Below, in pieces: positions 8,608-17,860 of a stretch of 64,000 bases of DNA (position 1 is the first letter of the stretch; each line of letters opens with the position of its first letter). A program made the position numbers and the translations under genes. The notes below the pieces were generated by a model. The model saw only the letters and a list, made by a program, of their open reading frames with translations, made no database searches and was not told the origin of the DNA. Origin of the DNA: Pseudomonas sp. MYb327 (GTDB lineage Bacteria; Pseudomonadota; Gammaproteobacteria; Pseudomonadales; Pseudomonadaceae); assembly GCF_040438925.1 (NCBI RefSeq), contig NZ_CP159258.1, positions 696,001 to 760,000 of the forward strand, given 5' to 3'.

Positions 8608-10319
8608 TTACCGTGCAATCTGCACCCGAATCGTTGACGATTCTCATCGCTGAAGACAGTGCGGCCGATCGCATGCTGCTGTCGAGTATCGTCCGCCGTC
8701 AGGGCCACGAGGTGTTGACCGCGGCCAACGGTGCCGAGGCTGTCGAAGCGTTTCGCCAGCAGCGACCGCAACTGGTGTTGATGGACGCGATGATGCCAGT
8801 GATGGACGGCTTCGAAGCCGCCCGGCAGATCAAGGAACTGGCCGGCGAAACACTGGTGCCGATCATCTTTCTCACCTCGCTGTCCGAAAACGAAGCGCTG
8901 GCCCGGTGTTTGGAGGCTGGTGGTGACGACTTTTTGGCGAAACCCTATAACCAGGTGATCCTCGCCGCCAAGATCAAGGCAATGGACCGCTTGCGGCGGT
9001 TGCAGGCGACGGTGTTGAAACAGCGCGACCAGATCGCCCGACACCACGACTATTTGCTCAACGAGCAGCGGGTGGCTAAGGCTGTGTTCGACAAAGTGGC
9101 CCACTCGGGTTGCCTGAGTGCCCCCAACATCCGCTACCTGCAATCACCCTATGCGTTGTTCAACGGCGATCTGCTACTGGCGGCGTTCACCCCGGCCGGC
9201 GACATGCACGTGCTGCTCGGCGATTTCACTGGCCATGGCCTGCCGGCCGCGGTCGGTGCGATGCCCTTGGCCGAGGTTTTCTACGGCATGACCGCCAAGG
9301 GCTACGGCTTGCCGGAAACCCTGCGCGAGATGAATGCCAAGCTCAAGCGCATCCTGCCGGTGGACATGTTCTGCTGCGCAACGCTGTTGTGCCTGAGTTT
9401 TCAGCGTCGCTCGGTAGAGGTCTGGAATGGCGGCATGCCCGACGGTTATCTGCACAGCGTCGCCAGCGGTGAGCGTACACCGCTGACCGCCCGACATTTG
9501 CCGCTCGGGGTGCTGAGCCCGCAGACATTCGATGACCGCACGGAAGTGTTTCCGATGGCGCTCGGCGATCGCGTGTTCCTGTTGTCCGACGGGGTGGTCG
9601 ATACCTGCGATGCCAACGAACAGTCGTTCGGCGTGGAACGGTTGCAGCAGGTGTTCGCGGCCAATCGTCAGCCTGATTCGCTGTTCGAAGATATCGAGCA
9701 GGCGCTGCGCGATTTTCGCGGCGAAGCGCGTGACGATGTCAGCATGGTCGAGATCAGCTTGCTGGAGCCGGCGCTGCTGACTCCGCCGGCGCTGGTCTAT
9801 TCCGACAGCGGCCAGTCCTGCCCGCTGGACTGGTCGGTGAGCTTCGAGTATCGCGCGGCCACGCTCAAACGCTTCAATCCGCTGCCTTATCTGTTGCAAC
9901 TGCTGCTCGAAGTCCATGGTCTGCGAGCGCAAAGCGGGGCGCTCTACAGCGTGCTGGCCGAGTTGTACTCGAATGCCCTGGAACACGGTGTACTTGGCCT
10001 CGACTCAAGCCTCAAGCGCGATGCCTCGGGTTTTGCCCGTTACTATCAACAACGCAATGCGCGCCTGGACGATCTGCAGGATGGGTTCGTGCGGGTGCAT
10101 TTGCAGGTGACGCCTGAAGGCGAGGGCGGTTGCCTGGTGATTCGCGTTGAGGACAGTGGCAATGGATTTGATGTCGAGCGTGTGATGGAAAGACCCGTCG
10201 ACCCTATCCGTTTGTCGGGGCGTGGGGTCAGTCTGATCCGCCAATTGGGGCGCAACGCCAGTTGGTCCGACGATGGTCGTAGTGCTCGCGTGGAGTTTTA
10301 CTGGGAGGCTCTGGCATAA
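8604..10319 (+). CDS. hsbR: PP2C-type response regulator with anti-sigma kinase domain, HsbR type
   Basis: Three-domain regulator of 571 residues. An N-terminal receiver (~12-130, Asp in LVLMDAMMPVMDG) is followed by a SpoIIE/PP2C phosphatase domain (~165-385, metal-binding LLGDFTGHGLPAAVG and GEARDDVSMVEI). The C-terminal part is an HATPase-like anti-sigma kinase (~425-570, ELYSNALEHGVLG and VEDSGNGFDVERV). It should control the phosphorylation state of HsbA in response to phosphotransfer from HptB. A TTG at 8604 overlaps the hsbA stop; a GTG at 8613 is an equally possible start. Confidence 0.88.
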   Translation: MITVQSAPESLTILIAEDSAADRMLLSSIVRRQGHEVLTAANGAEAVEAFRQQRPQLVLMDAMMPVMDGFEAARQIKELAGETLVPIIFLTSLSENEALARCLEAGGDDFLAKPYNQVILAAKIKAMDRLRRLQATVLKQRDQIARHHDYLLNEQRVAKAVFDKVAHSGCLSAPNIRYLQSPYALFNGDLLLAAFTPAGDMHVLLGDFTGHGLPAAVGAMPLAEVFYGMTAKGYGLPETLREMNAKLKRILPVDMFCCATLLCLSFQRRSVEVWNGGMPDGYLHSVASGERTPLTARHLPLGVLSPQTFDDRTEVFPMALGDRVFLLSDGVVDTCDANEQSFGVERLQQVFAANRQPDSLFEDIEQALRDFRGEARDDVSMVEISLLEPALLTPPALVYSDSGQSCPLDWSVSFEYRAATLKRFNPLPYLLQLLLEVHGLRAQSGALYSVLAELYSNALEHGVLGLDSSLKRDASGFARYYQQRNARLDDLQDGFVRVHLQVTPEGEGGCLVIRVEDSGNGFDVERVMERPVDPIRLSGRGVSLIRQLGRNASWSDDGRSARVEFYWEALA

Positions 10320-10349
10320 TCCGCGCATTCTTGATCAAGGAGTGAGCAA

Positions 10350-10709
10350 GTGGCTGACACACATCTGGATCCCGACGTGCTGAGCGCGTTGCGGGAAGTC
10401 ATGGAGGATGAGTTTTCGACGTTGATCGATACTTTCCTCGCTGATTCTGAAGTGCGGTTGCAGCGGCTGGCGAAGGCTGGCGATGCTGCGCATATCCTTG
10501 AAGCCGCTCATAGCTTCAAAGGCAGCAGCAGCAACATGGGCGCCACTGTTCTTGCCTCGCTGTGTCATGAACTGGAACAGTTGGCCAAGGACAACGATCT
10601 TCAGGGAGCTGAGGTACTGGTCGATAAAATCGAACAGGAGTTCGCCTTGGTTCGGCCGCTCTATGAGGCCGAGCGCCAGCGTTCTCTTGCGACCATTCGG
10701 CGTTTTTGA
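10350..10709 (+). CDS. hptB: Histidine phosphotransfer protein HptB
   Basis: Single-domain HPt protein (119 residues) that relays phosphate from hybrid sensor kinases to HsbR. The phospho-accepting histidine lies in EAAHSFKGSSSNMGA (His about 54), the standard HPt motif. The start is GTG at 10350, preceded by AAGGAG seven bases away. It is the third gene of the hsbA-hsbR-hptB module, 30 bases after hsbR. A sigma-54 promoter for fliK lies just past its stop. Confidence 0.9.
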   Translation: MADTHLDPDVLSALREVMEDEFSTLIDTFLADSEVRLQRLAKAGDAAHILEAAHSFKGSSSNMGATVLASLCHELEQLAKDNDLQGAEVLVDKIEQEFALVRPLYEAERQRSLATIRRF

Positions 10710-10726
10710 ACGCTGCTCGAAAGAAC

Positions 10727-10742
10727 TGGCTCGACCCTTGCA
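10727..10742 (+). promoter_or_regulatory. Sigma-54 promoter upstream of fliK
   Basis: TGGCTCGACCCTTGCA has GG and GC spaced by exactly ten bases and keeps TGGC and TTGCA. It lies 50 bases upstream of the fliK start and 17 bases after the hptB stop, so fliK is likely transcribed separately from the HptB module. Confidence 0.78.
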
Positions 10743-10792
10743 GTAATCTCCCCAACTGTACCTACGATCCCAGTGCAGCGGAGACCGTTTAA

Positions 10793-12151
10793 ATGCCCGT
10801 TACCCCCAATTTGCTTCTTCAGGCCAGCGCGCAGGCCAAGACTCAAGCCGCCTCCGCCAATTCCACGGCGTTGAGCGCTGAGCCCGGGGACAAGGCTTCC
10901 AGCTTCGCTCAGGTCTACGCCAAGCAGTCGCAGAACAAGCCTGCGACGGCTGATGACGCACCGACCAAGTCAGTGCGTGATAAAGCCTCGGATAACACTG
11001 GTAAAAAAGATCTTGCCGACGACAAGGCTGCCGCCACCGAACCGGCAATTGCCGATAGCGGCAAAACCTTGCCCGCCGAAAAACCGGCAGCATCCGGTGA
11101 TCAGGCCGCCAGCGATGATGACGCGCAGTCCACACAAGCGCCGGTTGTCGATACCGCGCCGGTTGACCCGGCTCTCGATCCAGCCTTGGTGCAGCCAGTG
11201 GTCGCTGCGCCCGTGCCGGTCACGCCACCGGTGGTTGAGACTGTGCAGCCAGTGGTCGAAGGACCAGTGCAGGCGGCCGCGACGACAGCCTCGACGATTG
11301 CCGTCACCACCACAGACACCGATTTCGATCCCGAAGCCGATCCCCTCGACGCGTTGCCCGCCCTTCGCATGGCCATGGAGCAGAGCGGGCATGTGTCCGC
11401 CTCCAGTCAGGCGCAGCCCAAGGCGGAGCCGACTTCCGCCCAGGCTCAGGCCGATGGCGAACAGACTTCGGCGCAGAACTTCGCTGCCGGCATGGCCGGC
11501 ATGCTTGATGTGCAGGCCGACAAGGACAGCACCAGCCAGGGCGGCGACAAGGCGTTCAGTGGCCTGATCGATGACGGCCTGAAGGACCTCAAGTCAGCCA
11601 CCAGCGACACTCGTGTCGACGATTTCGCGAATCGCCTGGCGGCGCTGACACAAGCCGCAACGCCGAAAACCGCCAACGCATTGCCGGTGAATCAGCCGAT
11701 CGCCATGCATCAGAGTGGTTGGACCGAGGAGGTGGTGAATCGGGTCATGTACTTGTCCAGCGCCAATCTGAAGGCCGCTGACATTCAGTTGCAGCCGGCT
11801 GAGCTGGGGCGTCTGGATATTCGCGTGAACATGGTTCCGGACCAGCAGACTCAGGTGACGTTCATGAGCGCTCACCCGGGCGTTCGCGAAGCGCTGGACG
11901 GTCAGATGCATCGTCTGCGAGACATGTTTGCGCAGCAGGGCATGGGCCAGGTGGATGTCAACGTGTCGGACCAGTCCCGTGGCTCGCAACAAGGGCAGGA
12001 ACAGGCGCAACAGCAGGGGCAGAGCGCACGTACCTCGGCCAGTGGCGGTCGCCTCGATGCCATGGATGACGAAATCACCGCGAGCGTGGCAGAAGTGGCG
12101 CCGGCGGTCACCAGCGTGATTGGCTCCAGCGCGGTCGATTACTACGCCTGA
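10793..12151 (+). CDS. fliK: Flagellar hook-length control protein FliK
   Basis: Secreted molecular ruler that measures the hook and triggers the FlhB specificity switch. The 452-residue protein has a long Ala/Pro/Asp-rich, low-complexity N-terminal half typical of FliK. The folded C-terminal Flg_hook domain (~300-400) is visible as VVNRVMYLSSANLKAADIQL, then PAELGRLDIRVNM and HPGVREALDGQMHRLRDMF. A Gln/Gly-rich tail follows. It sits alone between two sigma-54 promoters. A second FliK-like gene occurs on the minus strand near 34 kb. Confidence 0.93.
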   Translation: MPVTPNLLLQASAQAKTQAASANSTALSAEPGDKASSFAQVYAKQSQNKPATADDAPTKSVRDKASDNTGKKDLADDKAAATEPAIADSGKTLPAEKPAASGDQAASDDDAQSTQAPVVDTAPVDPALDPALVQPVVAAPVPVTPPVVETVQPVVEGPVQAAATTASTIAVTTTDTDFDPEADPLDALPALRMAMEQSGHVSASSQAQPKAEPTSAQAQADGEQTSAQNFAAGMAGMLDVQADKDSTSQGGDKAFSGLIDDGLKDLKSATSDTRVDDFANRLAALTQAATPKTANALPVNQPIAMHQSGWTEEVVNRVMYLSSANLKAADIQLQPAELGRLDIRVNMVPDQQTQVTFMSAHPGVREALDGQMHRLRDMFAQQGMGQVDVNVSDQSRGSQQGQEQAQQQGQSARTSASGGRLDAMDDEITASVAEVAPAVTSVIGSSAVDYYA

Positions 12152-12164
12152 TCAAACACCAAGC

Positions 12165-12256
12165 CCTGTGGGAGCTGGCTTGCCAGCGATAGCGGTTTAT
12201 CAGCCGATGAAGATGTCGACTGTCAGATCCAATCGCGGGCAAGCCCGCTCCCACTG
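12165..12256. repeat. REP pair between fliK and fliL
   Basis: The left unit CCTGTGGGAGCTGGCTTGCC and the right unit GCGGGCAAGCCCGCTCCCAC are inverted, separated by about 40 bases. It precedes the fliL sigma-54 promoter, so it could end fliK transcripts. Confidence 0.85.
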
Positions 12257-12288
12257 GGAACTGCCACCGATCTCCCTCCCGACACTTC

Positions 12289-12304
12289 TGGCATAACACT
12301 TGCT
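12289..12304 (+). promoter_or_regulatory. Sigma-54 promoter of the fliLMNOPQR-flhB operon
   Basis: TGGCATAACACTTGCT keeps TGGCA and TTGCT with GG-N10-GC spacing. It lies 51 bases before the fliL start, a typical distance. It would drive the C-ring and export-gate genes independently of fliK. Confidence 0.85.
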
Positions 12305-12354
12305 CTTGCCTTGCCGTGCGACTGTGAAAACCCGATTAGTGACGGATTATTGGC

Positions 12355-12855
12355 ATGGCGAAGAGCGACGCAGCAGTAAAAGACCCCGCAACCAAAGGCA
12401 AAATAAAGCTGATTGTATTGATCGTAGTGGCCCTGCTGCTGGCGATCGGCTTATCCGTGGGGGCGACCTGGTACTTCATGCACAGCGCTCAGAGCAAGCC
12501 CGCTGCGGTGGTTGAGACCGCGCAGCAAGGCAAGCAACCGGCGGTTTTCGAGTCGATGGCTCCGGCGTTCGTGGCCAACTACAACCAGAACGGCCGTCAG
12601 CGCTACATGCAGGTGAGCATCACCATGCTTGGCCGCAACCAGGCCGATCTGGACGCGCTGAAAGTCCACATGCCAGTGATCCGCAATAACCTGGTGATGC
12701 TGTTCTCCGGGCAAGACTTTGCCACGCTCGCGTCGCCGGTTGGCCAGGAAATGTTGCGTCAAAAGGCCACGGCCAGCGTCCAGGAAGTGGCGCAGAAAGA
12801 ACTCGGCAAAGTGGTTGTCGAGCAGTTGCTTTTCACTAATTTCGTACTGCAGTAG
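12355..12855 (+). CDS. fliL: Flagellar basal body-associated protein FliL
   Basis: Single-pass inner-membrane protein that stabilises stators around the rotor. The 166 residues have a short basic cytosolic N terminus, one membrane helix (~19-40, LIVLIVVALLLAIGLSVGATWYF) and a periplasmic stomatin-like FliL domain ending at a hydrophobic Phe-Val-Leu-Gln tail. The start ATG at 12355 gives MAKSDAAVKDP. First gene of its operon, nine bases before fliM. Confidence 0.95.
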   Translation: MAKSDAAVKDPATKGKIKLIVLIVVALLLAIGLSVGATWYFMHSAQSKPAAVVETAQQGKQPAVFESMAPAFVANYNQNGRQRYMQVSITMLGRNQADLDALKVHMPVIRNNLVMLFSGQDFATLASPVGQEMLRQKATASVQEVAQKELGKVVVEQLLFTNFVLQ

Positions 12856-12864
12856 GAACACGAC

Positions 12865-13833
12865 ATGGCCGTGCAGGACCTGCTGTCCCAGGATGAGATC
12901 GACGCGCTGTTGCATGGCGTCGACGATGGTCTGGTACAGACCGATATCGCTGCCGAACCCGGCACCGTCAAAAGCTACGACCTGACCAGCCAGGATCGCA
13001 TCGTCCGTGGACGCATGCCGACCCTGGAAATGATCAACGAACGTTTTGCCCGCTACACGCGCATCAGCATGTTCAACATGCTGCGCCGCTCGGCAGACGT
13101 GGCGGTCGGTGGCGTGCAGGTGATGAAGTTCGGCGAATACGTGCACTCGCTGTACGTGCCGACCAGTCTCAACCTGGTCAAGATCAAACCGCTGCGCGGC
13201 ACTGCGTTGTTCATCCTTGACGCCAAACTGGTGTTCAAGCTGGTGGACAACTTCTTTGGTGGCGACGGCCGTCACGCCAAGATCGAAGGGCGTGAATTCA
13301 CCCCGACTGAACTGCGTGTGGTGCGCATGGTGCTGGAGCAGGCCTTCGTCGACTTGAAGGAAGCCTGGCAGGCGATCATGGAAGTGAATTTCGAGTACAT
13401 CAACTCGGAAGTGAACCCGGCCATGGCCAACATCGTCGGCCCGAGTGAAGCCATTGTGGTGTCGACCTTCCACATCGAACTCGATGGCGGTGGCGGCGAC
13501 CTGCACGTGACCATGCCGTACTCGATGATCGAGCCGGTGCGCGAAATGCTTGACGCCGGCTTCCAGTCGGACCTCGACGATCAGGACGAGCGCTGGGTCA
13601 ACGCCTTGCGTCAGGACGTGCTGGATGTCGACGTGCCGATCGGCGCCACGGTTGCTCGCCGCCAGTTGAAGTTGCGCGACATCCTGCACATGCAGCCGGG
13701 CGACATTATTCCGGTGGAAATGCCCGAGGACATGATCATGCGCGCCAACGGCGTGCCGGCCTTCAAGGTCAAGATGGGCTCGCACAAAGGCAACCTTGCG
13801 TTGCAGGTGATCGAGCCGATCGAGCGCCGCTGA
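12865..13833 (+). CDS. fliM: Flagellar motor switch protein FliM
   Basis: C-ring protein that binds CheY-P and sets rotation direction. The N-terminal CheY-binding peptide is present (LLSQDEIDALLHGVDDG, residues ~5-21), then the CheC-like middle domain (~45-235, with LRRSADVAVGGVQVMKFGEYV) and the SpoA C-terminal domain that pairs with FliN. The 322-residue length is normal. It is followed by fliN after 63 bases. Confidence 0.97.
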   Translation: MAVQDLLSQDEIDALLHGVDDGLVQTDIAAEPGTVKSYDLTSQDRIVRGRMPTLEMINERFARYTRISMFNMLRRSADVAVGGVQVMKFGEYVHSLYVPTSLNLVKIKPLRGTALFILDAKLVFKLVDNFFGGDGRHAKIEGREFTPTELRVVRMVLEQAFVDLKEAWQAIMEVNFEYINSEVNPAMANIVGPSEAIVVSTFHIELDGGGGDLHVTMPYSMIEPVREMLDAGFQSDLDDQDERWVNALRQDVLDVDVPIGATVARRQLKLRDILHMQPGDIIPVEMPEDMIMRANGVPAFKVKMGSHKGNLALQVIEPIERR

Positions 13834-13899
13834 CCGGCGCTCCAATCCCTATTTGAAATGACCGCTTCTGATTGAAGCGTCGCTCGCCGAGGACAAATG

Positions 13900-14358
13900 A
13901 TGGCTGATGATATGAACACCCAGGACGACCAGGCGCTGGCCGATGAATGGGCTGCCGCCCTGGAAGAAACCGGTGACGCCGGGCAGGCCGACATCGATGC
14001 ACTGCTGGCTGCCGATTCAGGCGTTTCCAGTTCCAACCGCTTGCCAATGGAAGAGTTCGGCAGTGTGCCGCGCAACAACGATCCGGTCAGTCTCGAAGGC
14101 CCGAACCTGGACGTGATCCTCGATATCCCGGTATCGATTTCCATGGAAGTGGGCAGTACGGACATCAACATTCGCAACCTGCTGCAACTCAACCAGGGTT
14201 CGGTGATCGAACTCGACCGCCTGGCCGGTGAACCGCTGGACGTGCTGGTCAACGGCACGCTGATCGCTCACGGTGAAGTGGTAGTGGTCAACGAGAAGTT
14301 CGGCATCCGTCTGACCGACGTGATCAGCCCAAGTGAACGCATCAAGAAGCTGCGCTGA
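13900..14358 (+). CDS. fliN: Flagellar motor switch protein FliN
   Basis: C-ring component made largely of a SpoA domain (residues ~65-145: LDVILDIPVSISMEVGSTDI, then LNQGSVIELDRLAGEPLDVLVNG). The N-terminal ~60 residues are acidic and probably extended, with a QDDQALADEWAAALEE segment, as in other Pseudomonas. Two adjacent ATG codons occur at 13897 and 13900; GAGGA at 13889-13893 is better spaced for the second, which is used here (152 residues). fliO starts immediately after the stop. Confidence 0.95.
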   Translation: MADDMNTQDDQALADEWAAALEETGDAGQADIDALLAADSGVSSSNRLPMEEFGSVPRNNDPVSLEGPNLDVILDIPVSISMEVGSTDINIRNLLQLNQGSVIELDRLAGEPLDVLVNGTLIAHGEVVVVNEKFGIRLTDVISPSERIKKLR

Positions 14359-14811
14359 GTGAAAAAGCTTTTCGGTTTTGTGCTGGGGTTGGCGTTGCCG
14401 TTGAGCGTGCTGGCGGCCGAGCCGGTTGCGACCGCCGCCGCGGCCGCTGCTCCCATTGCCAGTGGCGGAGTGGCCGGGCAATTGACGCAACTGGTGTTCG
14501 GTTTGCTGCTGGTGATCGGGCTGATCTTCTTCCTCGCCTGGTTGCTGCGCCGGGTCCAGCAGGCCGGGCCAGCGGGTAAAGGGCAGGTGATCGAGCTGAT
14601 CGGTTCCCGTGCCTTGGGGCCGCGTGACCGCCTGATGCTTGTGCAGGTCGGCAATGAACAGATTCTGCTCGGTCTGAGCCCTGGCACCATCACCGCACTG
14701 CACGTGCTTAAAGAACCGATCGAAGTGCCGACCACTGCCGATAAAGCGACTCCGGAGTTTGCCCAGCATCTGTTGAAGATACTCGGCAAGGATCAGAAGG
14801 ATAAGAAGTAA
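14359..14811 (+). CDS. fliO: Flagellar export-gate assembly protein FliO
   Basis: Membrane protein that helps assemble the FliP ring of the export gate. It has a cleavable-looking hydrophobic N terminus (residues 1-20, cleavage near LAAEP), a second membrane helix (~52-72, [22 protein letters not shown]) and a cytosolic FliO domain ([21 protein letters not shown]). The start is GTG at 14359, directly abutting the fliN stop. The stop overlaps the fliP ATG by one base. At 150 residues it is of usual size. Confidence 0.92.
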   Translation: MKKLFGFVLGLALPLSVLAAEPVATAAAAAAPIASGGVAGQLTQLVFGLLLVIGLIFFLAWLLRRVQQAGPAGKGQVIELIGSRALGPRDRLMLVQVGNEQILLGLSPGTITALHVLKEPIEVPTTADKATPEFAQHLLKILGKDQKDKK

Positions 14812-15569
14812 TGGTTGCGTTACGCATCGTCTTGACGCTGGCACTGATGCTGGCCGCGCCGCTGGCGTTCGCCGCCGATCCGTTGTCGATCCCGGCCATC
14901 ACTTTGGGCACCAATGCCCAAGGTGCCCAGGAATACTCGGTCAGCCTGCAAATCCTGCTGATCATGACGGCGCTGAGTTTCATCCCGGCGTTCGTCATGC
15001 TGATGACCAGTTTCACCCGGATCATCATCGTCTTCTCGATCCTGCGTCAGGCCCTGGGCCTGCAGCAGACGCCGTCGAACCAGATCCTTACCGGCATGGC
15101 GCTGTTCCTGACCCTGTTCATCATGGCGCCAGTCTTCGATCGGGTTAACCAGGATGCCTTGCAGCCGTACCTGGCGGAAAAAATGACCGCCCAGGATGCC
15201 GTGGCCAAGGCTCAGGTGCCGATCAAGGACTTCATGCTCGCCCAGACGCGCACTAGTGATCTGGAGTTGTTCATGCGCCTGTCCAAGCGTACCGACATCG
15301 CCACGCCGGATCAGGCGCCACTGACCATTCTGGTTCCGGCGTTCGTGACATCCGAGCTGAAGACCGCGTTCCAGATCGGCTTCATGATCTTCATTCCGTT
15401 CCTGATCATCGACCTGGTCGTGGCCAGTGTGCTGATGGCCATGGGGATGATGATGCTGTCGCCGCTGATCATTTCCCTGCCGTTCAAAATCATGTTGTTC
15501 GTGCTGGTGGATGGCTGGGCGTTGATCATCGGCACGTTGGCCAGCAGCTTCGGTGGTGTTTCGCCATGA
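14811..15569 (+). CDS. fliP: Flagellar type III export gate protein FliP
   Basis: Core subunit of the FliPQR export pore. The 252-residue precursor begins with a signal peptide (cleavage near AFAADP), as FliP proteins do. Several membrane helices and the conserved signature regions follow ([31 protein letters not shown], shown here in part; later [20 protein letters not shown]). It overlaps fliO by one base and fliQ by four. Confidence 0.97.
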   Translation: MVALRIVLTLALMLAAPLAFAADPLSIPAITLGTNAQGAQEYSVSLQILLIMTALSFIPAFVMLMTSFTRIIIVFSILRQALGLQQTPSNQILTGMALFLTLFIMAPVFDRVNQDALQPYLAEKMTAQDAVAKAQVPIKDFMLAQTRTSDLELFMRLSKRTDIATPDQAPLTILVPAFVTSELKTAFQIGFMIFIPFLIIDLVVASVLMAMGMMMLSPLIISLPFKIMLFVLVDGWALIIGTLASSFGGVSP

Positions 15570-15835
15570 CGCCAGAAGTTGCCGTCGACATCTTCCGCGA
15601 AGCGCTGTGGCTGACCACCATGATGGTGGCGATACTGGTCATTCCGAGTCTGCTGGTAGGCCTGTTGGTGGCGATGTTTCAGGCTGCCACTCAGATCAAC
15701 GAACAGACCCTGAGCTTTTTGCCGCGCCTGTTGGTGATGCTGGTGACGCTGATCGTTGGCGGCCCGTGGCTGGTGCAGACCTTCATGGAATACATCCTGC
15801 AGTTGTACGGCAGTATTCCGCAGGTCATCGGCTAA
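15566..15835 (+). CDS. fliQ: Flagellar export gate protein FliQ
   Basis: Small export-gate subunit with two membrane helices ([20 protein letters not shown] and [19 protein letters not shown]). The 89-residue length and the loop [18 protein letters not shown] are diagnostic. The ATG overlaps the fliP stop (ATGA) and fliR follows after three bases. Confidence 0.97.
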   Translation: MTPEVAVDIFREALWLTTMMVAILVIPSLLVGLLVAMFQAATQINEQTLSFLPRLLVMLVTLIVGGPWLVQTFMEYILQLYGSIPQVIG

Positions 15836-15838
15836 GCC

Positions 15839-16624
15839 ATGTCCTCGCTGCTGCAATTGACGGATACCCAGATCAGCACTTGGGTGGCGACCTTCATGCT
15901 GCCGCTGTTTCGCGTGGCTTCAATACTGATGGTCATGCCTGTGTTCGGCACGACCCTGGTGCCGCGTCGGGTACGCCTGTATTTCGCCGTGGCGATTACC
16001 GTGGTCATCGCCCCGGGCCTGCCGCCCATGCCGCCGGTGAGTGCGCTGGACTTGAGCGGGTTGTTGCTGATTGCCGAGCAAATCCTCGTCGGTGCGGTGC
16101 TGGGTTTTTCGTTGCAACTGTTCTTCCAGGCCTTCGTCATCGCCGGGCAAATCGTCGCCATTCAGATGGGCATGGGCTTCGCTTCCATGGTCGACCCGGT
16201 CAACGGCGTGTCGACAGCGGTCATCGGGCAGTTTTTCACCATGCTGGTGACGCTGATGTTCCTCTCGATGAACGGCCACCTGGTGGTGTTCGAGGTCCTC
16301 ACGGAAAGCTTCACCACGCTGCCAGTCGGTAGCGGGCTGATGGTCAATCATTTCTGGGAGCTGGCCGGCAAGCTGGGTTGGGTGCTTGGCGCGGCGCTTG
16401 TGCTGGTGCTGCCGGCGATTACCGCGTTGCTGGTGGTCAACATTGCATTCGGCGTAATGACCCGGGCGGCGCCGCAGCTCAATATCTTTTCCATCGGTTT
16501 CCCGCTGATCCTGGTGCTCGGGCTGTTTATCGTCTGGGTTGGGCTGGCGGACATTCTCAATCAGTATCAACCGCTGGCTTCCGAGGCCTTGCAGTTTTTA
16601 CGCGAACTGGCACGGGCGCGCTGA
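15839..16624 (+). CDS. fliR: Flagellar export gate protein FliR
   Basis: Single-copy export-gate subunit that completes the FliP5Q4R1 pore and contacts FlhB. The 261 residues carry about six hydrophobic helices, with the family region FQAFVIAGQIVAIQMGMGFA followed by SMVDPVNGVSTAVIGQF. It lies three bases from both fliQ and flhB in the export-gate run. Confidence 0.96.
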   Translation: MSSLLQLTDTQISTWVATFMLPLFRVASILMVMPVFGTTLVPRRVRLYFAVAITVVIAPGLPPMPPVSALDLSGLLLIAEQILVGAVLGFSLQLFFQAFVIAGQIVAIQMGMGFASMVDPVNGVSTAVIGQFFTMLVTLMFLSMNGHLVVFEVLTESFTTLPVGSGLMVNHFWELAGKLGWVLGAALVLVLPAITALLVVNIAFGVMTRAAPQLNIFSIGFPLILVLGLFIVWVGLADILNQYQPLASEALQFLRELARAR

Positions 16625-16627
16625 GTC

Positions 16628-17767
16628 ATGGCTGAGAGCGAAAGCGGTCAGGACAAAACAGAAGACCCCTCCGAGAAAAAGAAAAAGGACGCTCGGGAGA
16701 AGGGTGAGGTTGCGCGCTCCAAGGAGCTCAACACCCTGGCCATCATGCTGGTTGGTGCCAGTGCGCTGCTGATTTTCGGCGGGGCCATGGCGCAAGACAT
16801 GATGGAGCTGATGCGCCTGAACTTCTCGATACCGCGGGAAGTGATCATGGATCAACGCTCCATGGCCAGTTATCTGCTGCACTCGGGACTGATTGCCCTG
16901 TGGTCGATTCAGCCGGTGATGCTTACATTGGTGCTGGCTGCCATCATTGGCCCGATTTCCCTGGGCGGATGGCTGTTCGCGGCGGGCTCTCTGGCACCCA
17001 AGTTCAGTCGGCTCAACCCCGCACCCGGCCTCAAACGCATGTTCTCCACCAAGGCGCTGGTAGAGCTGCTCAAGGCATTGGCCAAGTTCATCATCATTCT
17101 GTTCGTGGCCTTGGCGGTGCTGTCGGCGGACATCGACGACTTGCTACGCATCGCCCATGAACCGCTGGACCGGGCGATTATTCACAGTCTGCAAGTGGTC
17201 GGCTGGAGCACGCTGTGGATGGCTTGCGGGTTGATCCTCATCGCCGCCGTAGACGTCCCGGTGCAGCTCTGGGAAAGCCACAAGAAACTGCTGATGACCA
17301 AGCAGGAAGTTCGCGACGAGCATAAGGATGCGGAGGGCCGGCCGGAGGTCAAGCAGCGTATTCGACAGCTGCAACGAGAGATGTCCCAGCGGCGGATGAT
17401 GGCCGCCATTCCCGAGGCGGACGTGATCATCACCAACCCGACTCACTACGCGGTGGCGCTCAAGTACGACCCGGACAAGAGCGGCGCGCCAATGCTGATC
17501 GCCAAGGGCACTGATTTCCTGGCCCTGAAAATTCGTGAAATCGCGGTCGCCAACGAGATTCTGTTGCTGGAGTCACCGGGGTTGGCGCGATCGATTTACT
17601 ACTCCACGGAGCTGGAGCAGGAGATTCCCGGTGGGTTGTACCTGGCCGTTGCGCAGGTGCTGGCATACGTCTATCAGATTCGCCAATACCGTGCGGGCAA
17701 GGGCAAACGTCCTGATCCACTCAAGGATGACTTGCCGATTCCGCCGGATTTGAGGCGGGATTCTTGA
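16628..17767 (+). CDS. flhB: Flagellar export switch protein FlhB
   Basis: Gate-associated protein that changes export specificity from rod/hook to filament substrates. The 379-residue protein has a charged N terminus, four membrane helices and a cytosolic domain. The autocleavage motif NPTH is at residues ~270-273 (IITNPTHYAVALKYD). The fragment after cleavage closely resembles the free-standing protein at 33045-33374. Last gene of the fliL operon. Confidence 0.97.
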   Translation: MAESESGQDKTEDPSEKKKKDAREKGEVARSKELNTLAIMLVGASALLIFGGAMAQDMMELMRLNFSIPREVIMDQRSMASYLLHSGLIALWSIQPVMLTLVLAAIIGPISLGGWLFAAGSLAPKFSRLNPAPGLKRMFSTKALVELLKALAKFIIILFVALAVLSADIDDLLRIAHEPLDRAIIHSLQVVGWSTLWMACGLILIAAVDVPVQLWESHKKLLMTKQEVRDEHKDAEGRPEVKQRIRQLQREMSQRRMMAAIPEADVIITNPTHYAVALKYDPDKSGAPMLIAKGTDFLALKIREIAVANEILLLESPGLARSIYYSTELEQEIPGGLYLAVAQVLAYVYQIRQYRAGKGKRPDPLKDDLPIPPDLRRDS

Positions 17768-17860
17768 TCCGCTGAAAATCAAAAGATCGTCCGACGCGGC
17801 CCGAGCCTGTTAGGCAGGCGCAATCTCACAAAGCCCTCTGTTTCAACTCTTTGCAAAAGT

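Noticed and set aside
12300..12515. 71-codon frame overlapping the start of fliL
   Set aside because: It is out of frame with fliL, begins in the promoter region and has no motif.
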